A stretch of 17,685 nucleotides of DNA from Candidatus Microgenomates bacterium (lineage in GTDB: Bacteria; Patescibacteria; Microgenomatia; JADHYG01): contig JADHYG010000018.1 of assembly GCA_016782545.1 (NCBI GenBank), positions 1 to 17,685 on the forward strand. The letters are read 5' to 3'. The position numbers and the translations under genes are program-made. Of this stretch, positions 7,601 through 15,668 are shown in pieces (position 1 is the stretch's first letter; the number at the start of each line of letters is the position of its first letter). Under the pieces are notes generated by a model, which was not told where the DNA came from, ran no database searches, and saw only the letters and a program-made list of their open reading frames with translations.

Positions 7601-8581
7601 ATGAAAGTTAATTCGTCAAAATTTAATAACAATTTTAAAGGCAAAAGCTTTATTTCTATTAATCAGCTGACTAGGGCCAGTGAAATAAAGAAGATTTTTC
7701 GCGTTGCTGATCAAATGAAAAAAATTGTCATTAAAAAAAAGCCATCAAAAATGTTGAGAGGTTTTTGCATTGCTGAGCTTTTTTATCAGCCTTCAACAAG
7801 AACCTTTACTTCTTTTTTAGCGGCCGCTAAATGGTTGGGAGCGATCACTATTCCTATTCATGGTATGAGTGCTTATTCTTCGGCTGTTAAAGGAGAATCA
7901 ATTGAAGATACGGTTAAAAGTATTTATCAGACTACTGCTTCAGACCTTATCATCATTAGACATCCAGCTGATAATTCATCTGAGAGAGCGGCTGAAGCTA
8001 GTTTTATTCCCATTATTAACGCTGGAGCAGGGAAAAAAGAACACCCCACTCAGGCTGTTTTGGATCTTTATACCATTAAAGATGAATTAGAAAGAATGAA
8101 AAATCTAAAAGTTGTATTTTTGGGCGACTTAAAATACGGCCGGACAATTAAGTCTTTAGGAAAATTATTGAGTCTAGTTGATAAAAATTTGCAGCTTTTC
8201 TTAGTTTCACCCAAAATTTTAAAAATGCCAAGAGATTTGGTTAAAGAATGGAAAGCAAAGGGAGTAAAAGTTTATGAGACAGATAATCTTCTGAAAGTTT
8301 TGCCAGAGGCTGACGTTTTATATGCGACCAGAATTCAAAAGGAGTGGTTTGAAGCGGAAGGCAAACTTTCTCTATACCGAAAATTAAAAGGCGCTTACAA
8401 TATTACTTTGAAAACATTAGAGAAAGCAAAAAAGAAAATGATTATCATGCATCCTTTGCCAAGAGTAGGCGAGATTGCTTATGAAGTTGATGATGATCCA
8501 CGAGCTGTTTATTTTAAACAAATGAGAAATGGACTCTACACAAGAATGGCCTTGTTAAAATTGATTTTAGTTGGAAAATAG
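7601..8581 (+). CDS. pyrB: Aspartate carbamoyltransferase, catalytic chain
   Basis: First committed step of pyrimidine synthesis: carbamoyl phosphate plus aspartate gives carbamoyl-aspartate. 326 residues, slightly longer than the usual 305-310 because of an N-terminal extension before the family start (SFISINQLTRASEI). Active-site motifs are complete: PSTRT (64-68), VKGES (96-100), RHP (Arg120), HPTQ (148-151), YGRT (179-182), TRIQKE and HPLPR. The usual STRTR is STRTF here, so the fifth residue is changed. A regulatory chain (pyrI) is not seen in the window, so the enzyme is probably an unregulated trimer. The gene starts three bases after the previous stop with no separate ribosome site, suggesting translational coupling. 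Confidence 0.95.
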   Translation: MKVNSSKFNNNFKGKSFISINQLTRASEIKKIFRVADQMKKIVIKKKPSKMLRGFCIAELFYQPSTRTFTSFLAAAKWLGAITIPIHGMSAYSSAVKGESIEDTVKSIYQTTASDLIIIRHPADNSSERAAEASFIPIINAGAGKKEHPTQAVLDLYTIKDELERMKNLKVVFLGDLKYGRTIKSLGKLLSLVDKNLQLFLVSPKILKMPRDLVKEWKAKGVKVYETDNLLKVLPEADVLYATRIQKEWFEAEGKLSLYRKLKGAYNITLKTLEKAKKKMIIMHPLPRVGEIAYEVDDDPRAVYFKQMRNGLYTRMALLKLILVGK

Positions 8582-8598
8582 ACAAAAAGGGAGTTAAA

Positions 8599-9657
8599 AT
8601 GGTTCAATTAACTAAACTGCCAGGAATAATTGACGCTCATGTTCATTTAAGAGATCCTGGAGCAATTCAAAAAGAGGATCTTTATACTGGTACCTGTGCT
8701 GCTTTAGCTGGTGGAATAGTAGCATTGATTGATATGCCCAATAATTCTTTTCCAACGACTTCTTTGAGAACTCTGAGGCGAAAAGAAAGATTAGCTGCCA
8801 AAAAATGTGTTTGTGATTATGGATTTTATTTTGGTGCCAGTAATAAAAATTGGGATGTCGATCAAGTAGCTTCTAATAAGACTTTTGGCCTAAAAATATA
8901 CATGGATCATACTACAGGACCTTTGTTAATAGAGGATTTGAAAGTTTTGGAAAATCATTTTCGATTTTGGCCAAAAGAAAAACCAATTTTGGTTCATGCT
9001 GAAGATTCTACTCTAGCTAAAGCAATTGGTTTGACTCTGATTTATAAGAAATGGCTTCATATATGTCATGTTAGTCAAGCCAGTGAGATAGAATTAATTA
9101 AAAGGGCTAAAAAAGCAGGGGGAACGATTACTTGTGAAGTTGCTCCTCATCACCTTTTTTTAACCAAAGAGGATGGAAAAAAGTTGGGTCCTTTTGTTAA
9201 AATGCGGCCGCCTTTAAGAACCAAAAAGGATCAACAAACTCTTTGGTGGGCAATTAATAATGATTTAATTGATTATATTGCTACTGACCACGCCCCTCAT
9301 ACTCTTAAAGAAAAAAAATCAGATAATTCTCCTTATGGTGTTCCAGGATTGGAAACAATGCTGCCTTTATTGTTAACTGCTGTGACTCAAAAAAGACTAA
9401 GCTTAAAAAAACTAATAGAGTTGACTTCTTTAAAGCCTTCTAAATTATTAAAGATTAAATTAAAAGATTGTTGGGTGGAAGTCGATTTAAATAAAAGCTG
9501 GCTAATTAGAAACAAAAATTTAAAAACAAAATGCGGCTGGTCACCTTTTGATGGTTGGAAAGTAAAAGGAAAAGTAATAAAAGTCTTCATTAGAGGAAAA
9601 AAAGTTTTTGAAAACGGCAAGGTTTTAGTTAAAGGAGGATTTGGGAGGTTATTATGA
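8599..9657 (+). CDS. pyrC: Dihydroorotase, class I type
   Basis: Cyclises carbamoyl-aspartate to dihydroorotate; a zinc amidohydrolase of the cytoplasm. Metal-binding motifs appear in order: DAHVHLRDPG (His14, His16), KIYMDHTTG with Lys99 as candidate carboxylated lysine, HAED (His133), HVSQ (His157), APHH (184-185) and ATDHAPH with catalytic Asp230. The substrate loop MRPPLR is present. At 352 residues it is about 70 shorter than typical class I enzymes of 420-430; the reductions lie between motifs and in the C-terminal composite domain, not in the active site. Start ATG 8599 follows AAGGGAG. The stop overlaps the start of pyrD as ATGA, a coupling arrangement. Confidence 0.94.
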   Translation: MVQLTKLPGIIDAHVHLRDPGAIQKEDLYTGTCAALAGGIVALIDMPNNSFPTTSLRTLRRKERLAAKKCVCDYGFYFGASNKNWDVDQVASNKTFGLKIYMDHTTGPLLIEDLKVLENHFRFWPKEKPILVHAEDSTLAKAIGLTLIYKKWLHICHVSQASEIELIKRAKKAGGTITCEVAPHHLFLTKEDGKKLGPFVKMRPPLRTKKDQQTLWWAINNDLIDYIATDHAPHTLKEKKSDNSPYGVPGLETMLPLLLTAVTQKRLSLKKLIELTSLKPSKLLKIKLKDCWVEVDLNKSWLIRNKNLKTKCGWSPFDGWKVKGKVIKVFIRGKKVFENGKVLVKGGFGRLL

Positions 9658-10574
9658 AAAAAATACGTCTATCAACTACTTTTTGTAAAGTTAGATTTTC
9701 TACCCCTTTAGTTACACCTTCAGGAATTGTAGTGGCGCCAAAAGAAATCATAAAACTAGCAAAATTAAAGGGGATTGGTGGAGTAACTACTAAATCATAT
9801 AGTATTTTGTCTCGAGAAGGACATCCTTTGCCCCATATTGCTTCTTATAAAGTTGGTTTTATCAATGCTGTTGGTTTAAAAAATCCGGGGATAAAAAAAG
9901 CCAAAAAAGAAATAGTTCATTTAAAAAAAGTAATTAAAAAACCTATTATTGCCTCAATTTTTACGGCTCAACTGTCAGAATTTGCTTTTTTGGCAAGAGA
10001 AATTGCTAAAACCAAACCAGATTTTATAGAGCTTAATTTGTCTTGTCCTCATGTAGATGATGAATTTGGCAGACCTTTAGCCTGCGACCCAATGTTGACC
10101 GCCATGGCAATTTTAGAAGTGAAAAAAGTGGTTAAAAATATTCCCATTATTGCCAAACTAACCCCCAACACTCCCGAGCTTAAAAGAGTCGCTTTTGAAG
10201 TAGAAAAAGCGGGTGCAGATGCTATTTGTGCCATTAATACTGTTGGTCCGGGATTGTTAATTGATATTAAAAATAAAAGACCAATTTTAGGACACGGTAT
10301 TGGTGGAGTTTCTGGACCAGCTATAAAACCAATTGCTCTTCGGTGCGTCAATGATATTTATAAAACTGTTAAAATTCCGATAATTGGCGTTGGAGGAATT
10401 AGCAGTGGGAAAGATGCAATTGAAATGATTATGGCTGGCGCTTCTTTAGTCGGAATAGGCTCGGCCATTTACAAACAAGGATATGAGGTTTTTAATAAAA
10501 TTATTAAGGAAATAGAGATGATTAGTAAAAAAGAAAAAATCAATTCTTTGAAAAAAATAAGAGGAATTATTTAA
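9654..10574 (+). CDS. pyrD: Dihydroorotate dehydrogenase, class 1
   Basis: FMN enzyme oxidising dihydroorotate to orotate. 306 residues, typical of cytosolic class 1. The catalytic base is Cys131 in NLSCPH, which excludes the membrane-bound, serine-based class 2. The N-terminal region has VTTKS and REGHPLP, then NAVGLKNPG (71-79); the FMN-phosphate sites (GVGGIS, GIGSA) are near the C-terminus. No pyrK (iron-sulfur/FAD partner of class 1B) lies nearby, so the electron acceptor is uncertain: fumarate (1A), NAD through a distant pyrK, or another route. Start ATG 9654 overlaps the pyrC stop by four bases and follows a GGAGG-rich stretch inside pyrC. Confidence 0.93.
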   Translation: MKKIRLSTTFCKVRFSTPLVTPSGIVVAPKEIIKLAKLKGIGGVTTKSYSILSREGHPLPHIASYKVGFINAVGLKNPGIKKAKKEIVHLKKVIKKPIIASIFTAQLSEFAFLAREIAKTKPDFIELNLSCPHVDDEFGRPLACDPMLTAMAILEVKKVVKNIPIIAKLTPNTPELKRVAFEVEKAGADAICAINTVGPGLLIDIKNKRPILGHGIGGVSGPAIKPIALRCVNDIYKTVKIPIIGVGGISSGKDAIEMIMAGASLVGIGSAIYKQGYEVFNKIIKEIEMISKKEKINSLKKIRGII

Positions 10575-10608
10575 AAAAGTGAGATATTAACTTTTTAAGG
10601 AGAAAAAG

Positions 10609-11133
10609 ATGTTATTTAAAGATTTTTTAAAGGAATTAGAAAAAGTTTTCACCAAGATTGATAAAAAGGCTTTTGACGGCTTTGTTAGTGAGATTAAGAA
10701 AGCCAAAAGAGTTTATGTTGTTGGTGCTGGTCGTTCTGGTCTGGTTGCCAAAAATCTAGCTATGCGTTTGGTAAGATTAGGCAAAGAAGTTTTTGTAATT
10801 GGGGAAACAGTCACTCCAGTCGTAAAATCAGGTGATTTATTGATAGCTATTTCTGGTTCAGGAGAAACAGGAAGTGTTTTGAGCGCAGTTAAAATTTGTC
10901 GAGTTAAAGGAACAAAGATCTTGGGTGTTACTGGTGTTGTTGATTCGCCTTTGGCCAAGCTTTCTCATCTTTTAATTATTATTCCGGCGCAAATTCCTCA
11001 AAGATTAGGGAGCCATTATCAATTAAGAGAGTTAGTTGGTGTTCCCGAGCGGTCGCCAACCAAATCTTTATTTGAAGTTTGCGCCTTAATTTTTTTTGAG
11101 GTAGGAGTAAGTAAACTTAGTGGTAATCAATAA
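10609..11133 (+). CDS. hxlB: 6-phospho-3-hexuloisomerase (SIS domain)
   Basis: A 174-residue single SIS-domain protein, length typical of 6-phospho-3-hexuloisomerase, which interconverts hexulose 6-phosphate and fructose 6-phosphate. Visible: GAGRSG (39-44), GETVTP (65-70), the sugar-phosphate loop SGSGET (82-87) and a C-terminal catalytic-type segment ending FEVCALIFFE, all characteristic of archaeal and methylotroph PHI. AAGGAG precedes the ATG. In archaea PHI works with hexulose-6-phosphate synthase to make ribulose 5-phosphate from fructose 6-phosphate with release of formaldehyde. That partner is missing here, but the placement beside pyrF, rpiB and prs fits a role in supplying pentose phosphate. 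A different sugar-phosphate isomerase (GmhA- or KdsD-like) is less likely from the motifs. Confidence 0.82.
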   Translation: MLFKDFLKELEKVFTKIDKKAFDGFVSEIKKAKRVYVVGAGRSGLVAKNLAMRLVRLGKEVFVIGETVTPVVKSGDLLIAISGSGETGSVLSAVKICRVKGTKILGVTGVVDSPLAKLSHLLIIIPAQIPQRLGSHYQLRELVGVPERSPTKSLFEVCALIFFEVGVSKLSGNQ

Positions 11134-11971
11134 TTTCACCCAAAGACTAGATAATATTGTTAAGAAAAACAATTCATGTGTTTGTGTTGGGTTAGATTCT
11201 AATTTTGAAAGAATTCCTTTATTTCTTAAAAAGAATAAAACAAAATCAGAGGCAATTCTATATTTTAATCAAAAAATTATTGACGCCACTCATGATTTAG
11301 TTTGCGCCTACAAACCCAACATTGCTTTTTATGAAGCCGAAGGCATTGAAGGAATTAAGGCTTTAAAGAAAACTGTTTCTTATATTAAGAAAAAACACCC
11401 AGAGATTTTAATTATTGGTGATGCTAAAAGAGCAGATATTGGCAGTACTAATTTAGGTTATGTCAAGGCGATTTTTGATTATTTTAATTTTGATGCGCTT
11501 ACGGTTCATCCATATTTAGGACAAGAAGCTCTTCAGCCATTTTTGGAGAGAAAAGAGAAAGGAGTTTTTATCTTGTGTCGAACCTCTAATCCCGGAGCTG
11601 GTGAATTTCAAGATTTAATCATTAATCATTCCAAATTAGGCAAGATACCTCTTTATAAAGTAGTTGCTCATCAAGTAGTAAAATTTTGGAACAAGAATAA
11701 AAATTGTGTTTTGGTGGTAGGAGCTACTTACCCTAAAGAATTGGCTGAAATAAGAAAGATCGCCGGAGATATGCCCTTTTTAATTCCCGGTATTGGCGCT
11801 CAAGGAGGCGATGTTAAAAAAACTGTTCGAGCCGGAAAAAACCGTTTTGGCAAAGGTATAATTATCAACTCGAGTCGGAGTATTATTTTTGCTTCACCGG
11901 AAAAAGATTTTGCTCAGAAAGCAGCAGAGAAAACAAAGGAATTAAGAAATAATATTAATCGATTTCTTTAA
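11120..11971 (+). CDS. pyrF: Orotidine 5'-phosphate decarboxylase, type 2
   Basis: Decarboxylates OMP to UMP, the last step of UMP synthesis. 283 residues, the length of the longer type 2 family. Key motif DAKRADIGST (101-110) holds the catalytic Lys103 and Asp101/Asp106; CVGLD (22-26), YKPN (64-67), TSNPGAGEFQDL and the phosphate-binding PGIGAQGG also match type 2. The GTG start at 11120 lies inside the preceding gene (14-base overlap); TAGGAG is upstream at somewhat long spacing. I considered hexulose-6-phosphate synthase, a member of the same superfamily and partner of the gene before it, but the DAKRxDIGST signature and length favour OMP decarboxylase. Confidence 0.93.
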   Translation: MVINNFTQRLDNIVKKNNSCVCVGLDSNFERIPLFLKKNKTKSEAILYFNQKIIDATHDLVCAYKPNIAFYEAEGIEGIKALKKTVSYIKKKHPEILIIGDAKRADIGSTNLGYVKAIFDYFNFDALTVHPYLGQEALQPFLERKEKGVFILCRTSNPGAGEFQDLIINHSKLGKIPLYKVVAHQVVKFWNKNKNCVLVVGATYPKELAEIRKIAGDMPFLIPGIGAQGGDVKKTVRAGKNRFGKGIIINSSRSIIFASPEKDFAQKAAEKTKELRNNINRFL

Positions 11972-11994
11972 AAAATTTAGAAAGGGGGTGAATA

Positions 11995-12618
11995 ATGGAT
12001 CAAATTAACAAAGAAGAACTAACTTTAAAACTGTTTAAGGCCGGTTGTGTGAAATTTGGCGAGTTTACGCTTAAATCAGGGATGAAATCACCAATTTATA
12101 TTGATCTTAGAATATTAGTCTCGTATCCTGAGGTTCTAAAGTCAGTAGGAGAAGCATTTGCTTCTGTTTTGGAAAATCTGGAGTTTGATCGGATAGCTGC
12201 TGTTCCTTATGCTGCTTTACCCTTGGCGGCGGTAGTTAGTTTTTTAATGAAAAAACCCTGGATTTATACTCGCAAAGAAGCCAAAGATCATGGAATCCAA
12301 AGACCAATTGAGGGATTGTATAATGAAGGTGAGGTCGTCGTTGTCATCGATGACTTGATTACCACTGGCGCGAGTAAATTAGAAGTGATTCGACCCATTG
12401 AAGCAAAGGGTTTAAAAGTTAAAGACGTAGTGGTTTTAGTCGATAGAGAGCAGGGTGGTGGAGATCAATTAGCCAAAAAGGGCTACAAGTTACATTCAGT
12501 CATTGACTTTTCGCAAATGCTTAGGATATTAGAGGAAAAAGGGATGATTACATCAGAAAAATATCAAGAAACAGTTGAATACTTGGAAAAAACAAAAGTT
12601 AATTACTTGATGAAATAA
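11995..12618 (+). CDS. pyrE: Orotate phosphoribosyltransferase
   Basis: Transfers phosphoribosyl from PRPP to orotate, giving OMP for pyrF. 207 residues, the normal bacterial length. The catalytic loop TRKEAKDHG (92-100) and the PRPP-binding VVVIDDLITTGAS (115-127) are intact, as is the N-terminal KSGMKSPIYID substrate region. A strong AAGGGGGTG ribosome site precedes the ATG. Order is pyrF-pyrE, with the PRPP-forming genes immediately downstream, so substrate supply and use are co-encoded. Confidence 0.95.
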   Translation: MDQINKEELTLKLFKAGCVKFGEFTLKSGMKSPIYIDLRILVSYPEVLKSVGEAFASVLENLEFDRIAAVPYAALPLAAVVSFLMKKPWIYTRKEAKDHGIQRPIEGLYNEGEVVVVIDDLITTGASKLEVIRPIEAKGLKVKDVVVLVDREQGGGDQLAKKGYKLHSVIDFSQMLRILEEKGMITSEKYQETVEYLEKTKVNYLMK

Positions 12619-12622
12619 AAAA

Positions 12623-12670
12623 ATGAAAATTTTCGCTGGGTCGTCTAATCCGAGGCTGGTCAAAAAAATT
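12623..12670 (+). repeat. 48-base partial duplicate of the prs 5' end
   Basis: Aligned without gaps to 13107-13154, 37 of 48 bases are identical, and the encoded peptides match at 13 of 16 residues. Most base differences are at third positions, as expected for an old duplication kept under coding constraint. Gene conversion or convergence is less likely. Confidence 0.7.
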
Positions 12671-13093
12671 GTTATTGCCTCAGATCATGCAGGATTTTTG
12701 TTAAAAGAAAAAGTGAAAAAATATCTTGAGGGTTTGGGTTTCCAAGTTTCTGATTTTGGCTGTCACTCTGATAGCTCTTGTGATTATCCAGACTTTGCTA
12801 AACCAGTCTCGCAAAGTATTTCTGACGGCGAATTTGATCGAGGAATTCTAATTTGCGGCACAGGAGTAGGAATGTCAATCGTGGCCAATCGATTTAAAAA
12901 TGTGAGAGCTGTTTTATGTTACACTATAAAACAGGCTAAGTTATCTCGGATTCACAACGATGCCAATGTTTTGTGCCTTGGCGGTTGGTTGATTTCACCC
13001 CAAAAGGTCTTAAAAATCATTGATGTCTTTCTAAAAACTAAATTTGAAGATATTCTCCGTCGAAGGCGGAGAATTCAAAAAATTGATAATTGA
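12623..13093 (+). CDS. rpiB: Ribose-5-phosphate isomerase B with a prs-like N-terminal extension
   Basis: Interconverts ribulose 5-phosphate and ribose 5-phosphate, the sugar used by the next gene, prs. Family motifs: ASDHAG (19-24), YPDFA (55-59), the catalytic Cys78 in ICGTGVGMS and HNDANVL (111-117). Members normally begin MKI-IASDHAG. Here fifteen extra residues come first (MKIFAGSSNPRLVKK), matching the start of the downstream prs protein at 13 of 16 positions when the next Ile is included. No ATG, GTG or TTG lies between 12623 and the family core, so this start seems obligatory. The C-terminus (ILRRRRRIQKIDN) is encoded partly by a GC-rich hairpin repeat. Only four bases separate it from pyrE. 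Enzyme identity is firm; the effect of both extensions is unknown. Confidence 0.92.
   Translation: MKIFAGSSNPRLVKKIVIASDHAGFLLKEKVKKYLEGLGFQVSDFGCHSDSSCDYPDFAKPVSQSISDGEFDRGILICGTGVGMSIVANRFKNVRAVLCYTIKQAKLSRIHNDANVLCLGGWLISPQKVLKIIDVFLKTKFEDILRRRRRIQKIDN
13052..13074. repeat. Hairpin repeat at the rpiB 3' end
   Basis: attctccg (13052-13059) pairs with cggagaat (13067-13074), eight perfect pairs around a seven-base loop. The core CGTCGAAGGCG differs by one base from CGCCGAAGGCG at 16083-16093. It encodes the arginine-rich tail of rpiB. Confidence 0.6.
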
Positions 13094-13106
13094 TTAAAGA
13101 ACTAAA

Positions 13107-14003
13107 ATGAAAATTTTTACTGGTTCATCCAATCAAACATTAGTCAAAAAAATTGCTAAAGAGCTGAAGATAAAGCTTGGAAAAATTGAGCTTTCCCGTT
13201 TTGCCAATGGTGAAGCAAGAGTTTGGATTAAAGATGATGTGGTTGATAAGAAAGCGATTGTTGTTCAGTCTTTTTCATCTCCTCCAGACGAGTATTTAAT
13301 GGAATTTTGTCTGATTTGTGACGCTTTAAAACGCTTGGGAGTGAAGAAGATCATTGCAGTTATTCCTTGGCTTGGTTATTGTGTTCAGGATAAAGTTTTT
13401 CGTCCCGGAGAACCTTTATCATCCAAAGTAATTGCCAAAATTCTTCAGTCTTTTAAAATTGATCAGCTAATTACTTTAGATCTTCATAACGAAACAATTG
13501 CTGGCTTTTTTGACTTTTCTTTTAGTCATTTATCAGCTGTTCCGGTTTTTGTTGATTATTTTATTGAAAACAAGGTTCAAATTGATTCAGTTATTAGTCC
13601 TGATATTGGTGCAGTTAAAAAAGCTAGTGCTTTTGCTCGAGCTTTAAATTTGCCTTTGTCGGTGATTAACAAAAAAAGAAATCTTGTCACTGGAAAAGTT
13701 TCTATTTTAGGAGTAAGTGATGAGGTAAAAGGCAAAAAAGTTTTAATTGTTGATGATTTTATTTCTACTGGCGGCACCTTGATTAAAACCGCTCATTTTT
13801 TGAAAGAAAAAGGCGTGAAAGAAGTTTATGCGGCTATTACACATCATTTTTATGTTCATAGTGTTCAAGAAAAAGTTGATAAAAGTCAACTAGATAAACT
13901 TTTTGTTACTGACACGATTGCTCCGCCAAAATCGATGAAATCAAAAAAACTAAAGATTATTTCTGTGAGCAAGCTGCTTGCTAATGTTTTAAAAAGTTGT
14001 TAA
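13107..14003 (+). CDS. prs: Ribose-phosphate pyrophosphokinase (PRPP synthetase), archaeal-like short form
   Basis: Makes PRPP from ribose 5-phosphate and ATP, the co-substrate of pyrE. 298 residues, nearer the archaeal enzymes (about 285) than typical bacterial Prs (about 315). Motifs: GSSN and RFANGE at the start, VIPWLGYCVQDKVFRPGEP (85-103) for ATP and the flexible site, LDLHNET (His127), the catalytic KKR (189-191) and the PRPP loop IVDDFISTGGTL (214-225), where many bacterial enzymes have DDMIDTAGT. This suggests the non-allosteric class III-like type (inference). It starts 13 bases after rpiB; its first codons are echoed at the start of rpiB. Confidence 0.92.
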   Translation: MKIFTGSSNQTLVKKIAKELKIKLGKIELSRFANGEARVWIKDDVVDKKAIVVQSFSSPPDEYLMEFCLICDALKRLGVKKIIAVIPWLGYCVQDKVFRPGEPLSSKVIAKILQSFKIDQLITLDLHNETIAGFFDFSFSHLSAVPVFVDYFIENKVQIDSVISPDIGAVKKASAFARALNLPLSVINKKRNLVTGKVSILGVSDEVKGKKVLIVDDFISTGGTLIKTAHFLKEKGVKEVYAAITHHFYVHSVQEKVDKSQLDKLFVTDTIAPPKSMKSKKLKIISVSKLLANVLKSC

Positions 14004-14012
14004 AATCCGAGC

Positions 14013-15665
14013 ATGACTAAATTCATTTTTGTTTCTGGCGGTGTTATTTCTGGTGTAGGCAAGGGTATCACTACTGCCTCTCTTTCTCTTTTGTTAAAAT
14101 CCATGGGTTTTAAAGTTTCTCCTGTTAAAGCCGACCCTTATCTTAATGTTGATGCCGGGACAATGAATCCAATTATTCATGGAGAAACTTTTGTGACAGA
14201 AGATGGATTAGAAACAGATCAGGACCTTGGTCATTATGAGAGGTTTTTAAATGAAAATCTGTCAAGGCACAATTACATGACTGCAGGTCAGGTTTTTTCA
14301 TCAGTGATTCAAAAAGAAAGACGGCTTGACTATGACGGTATTTGTGTTGAAACGGTTCCTCATGTTCCAGAAGAAATTTTAAGAAGGCTTGAATTTATTG
14401 CTGAAAAAGATAAGGCTGATTTTGTTATTTTGGAAATTGGTGGTACAGTTGGAGAATATCAAAACATGATGTTTTTAGAAGCGGCCAGAGAGCTTAAGTT
14501 TAGAAAACCAAAAGATGTTTTAAATATTCATGTTGCTTATCTTCCTCTTCCTCCATCTTTGGGAGAACTCAAGAGTAAGCCAGTACAAACATCTGTTCAT
14601 CTTTTACAATCAGCTGGTATTCAGCCTGACATTATTATTGGCCGGGCGCAAAAACCATTGGATCAAATAAGAAAAGAAAAGATTTCCACTTTTTGCAATG
14701 TTTCCTTAGAAGATGTTTTTTCCAACCCCGATTTAGATTCAATTTATGAAGTTCCTTTAATGTTGGAAAGTCAAGGTATTGTGAGAAGAATTTTAAAGAA
14801 ACTGGGCTTAAAAGAAAAAAACTCCGATCTTAAAGAATGGAAAAAGATTATTAAAAAAGCAGAAATTGCTAAAAAGAAAGTTAAAATCGGCATTGTTGGT
14901 AAATATTTTAGAAGCGGTGAATTTTCTCTTGAAGATTCTTATATTTGCGTTATTGAAGCCATTAAGCATGGGTCTTGGTGGAACGATGCTCAACCAGAAA
15001 TTGTTTGGATTGACTCTTTGGATATAGAAGAAAAAGGAACAACAATTTTAAAAAAATTTGATGGTTTGATTGTCCCTCAGGGCTGGGGCACAAGAGGGAT
15101 TGAAGGAAAAATAAAAGCCATTCAGTTTGCCCGGGAAAATAAAGTTCCTTATTTAGGTCTTTGTTTTGGCATGCAATTGGCCATTGTCGAGTTTGCCAGG
15201 CATGTTTGTCAATTAAAAAACGCCCATACTCAAGAGGCTGATCCTGATAGTCCTCATCTTGTTATTCACTTAATGCCGGATCAAGAAGAGTATCTTAAAA
15301 ATAGACAGTATGGAGGCACAATCAGGCTTGGGGCTTGGCCGTGTAAATTATTAAAAGGAACACAGTTAAGAGGAATTTACGAAAAATACACTTCTTTACC
15401 TCATACGCTTTATCCAAATCCACACATTTTTATTAATGAGCGGCATCGGCATCGATATGAATGTAATCAGCAGTTTAAAGACATTTTTGAAGAAAACGGC
15501 ATGGTTTTTTCTGGGATTTCACCTGATGGTAAATTAATTGAGGCCATGGAAATCCCCTCCCATCCGTTTTTTATTGGCACTCAATTTCATCCTGAACTTA
15601 AATCAAAATTCTTATCACCTCACCCAATTTTCCTCGAATTCATTAAAGCTTGTTTTAAGAAGTGA
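14013..15665 (+). CDS. pyrG: CTP synthase
   Basis: Aminates UTP to CTP using glutamine and ATP. 550 residues, full length. The N-terminal synthetase domain has SGGVISGVGKGITTASL (8-24), a diverged but complete P-loop, DPYLNVDAGTMNP and GHYERF. The C-terminal class I glutaminase has Cys384 in GLCFGMQ and His526/Glu528 in QFHPE. The oxyanion-strand motif, normally PGGFG, reads PQGWG (355-359), replacing its first glycine with Gln. The usual UTP-site KTKPTQ is KSKPVQ. ATG 14013 is ten bases after the prs stop; the ribosome site is weak, so coupling to prs is likely. Closing the pyrimidine operon with CTP synthase joins the whole nucleotide path in one unit. Confidence 0.95.
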   Translation: MTKFIFVSGGVISGVGKGITTASLSLLLKSMGFKVSPVKADPYLNVDAGTMNPIIHGETFVTEDGLETDQDLGHYERFLNENLSRHNYMTAGQVFSSVIQKERRLDYDGICVETVPHVPEEILRRLEFIAEKDKADFVILEIGGTVGEYQNMMFLEAARELKFRKPKDVLNIHVAYLPLPPSLGELKSKPVQTSVHLLQSAGIQPDIIIGRAQKPLDQIRKEKISTFCNVSLEDVFSNPDLDSIYEVPLMLESQGIVRRILKKLGLKEKNSDLKEWKKIIKKAEIAKKKVKIGIVGKYFRSGEFSLEDSYICVIEAIKHGSWWNDAQPEIVWIDSLDIEEKGTTILKKFDGLIVPQGWGTRGIEGKIKAIQFARENKVPYLGLCFGMQLAIVEFARHVCQLKNAHTQEADPDSPHLVIHLMPDQEEYLKNRQYGGTIRLGAWPCKLLKGTQLRGIYEKYTSLPHTLYPNPHIFINERHRHRYECNQQFKDIFEENGMVFSGISPDGKLIEAMEIPSHPFFIGTQFHPELKSKFLSPHPIFLEFIKACFKK

Positions 15666-15668
15666 TTA

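Noticed and set aside
11120..11971. Hexulose-6-phosphate synthase as an alternative for pyrF
   Set aside because: The DAKRADIGST signature, 283-residue length and TSNPGAGEFQDL fit type 2 OMP decarboxylase, and the pyrimidine operon otherwise lacks this step.
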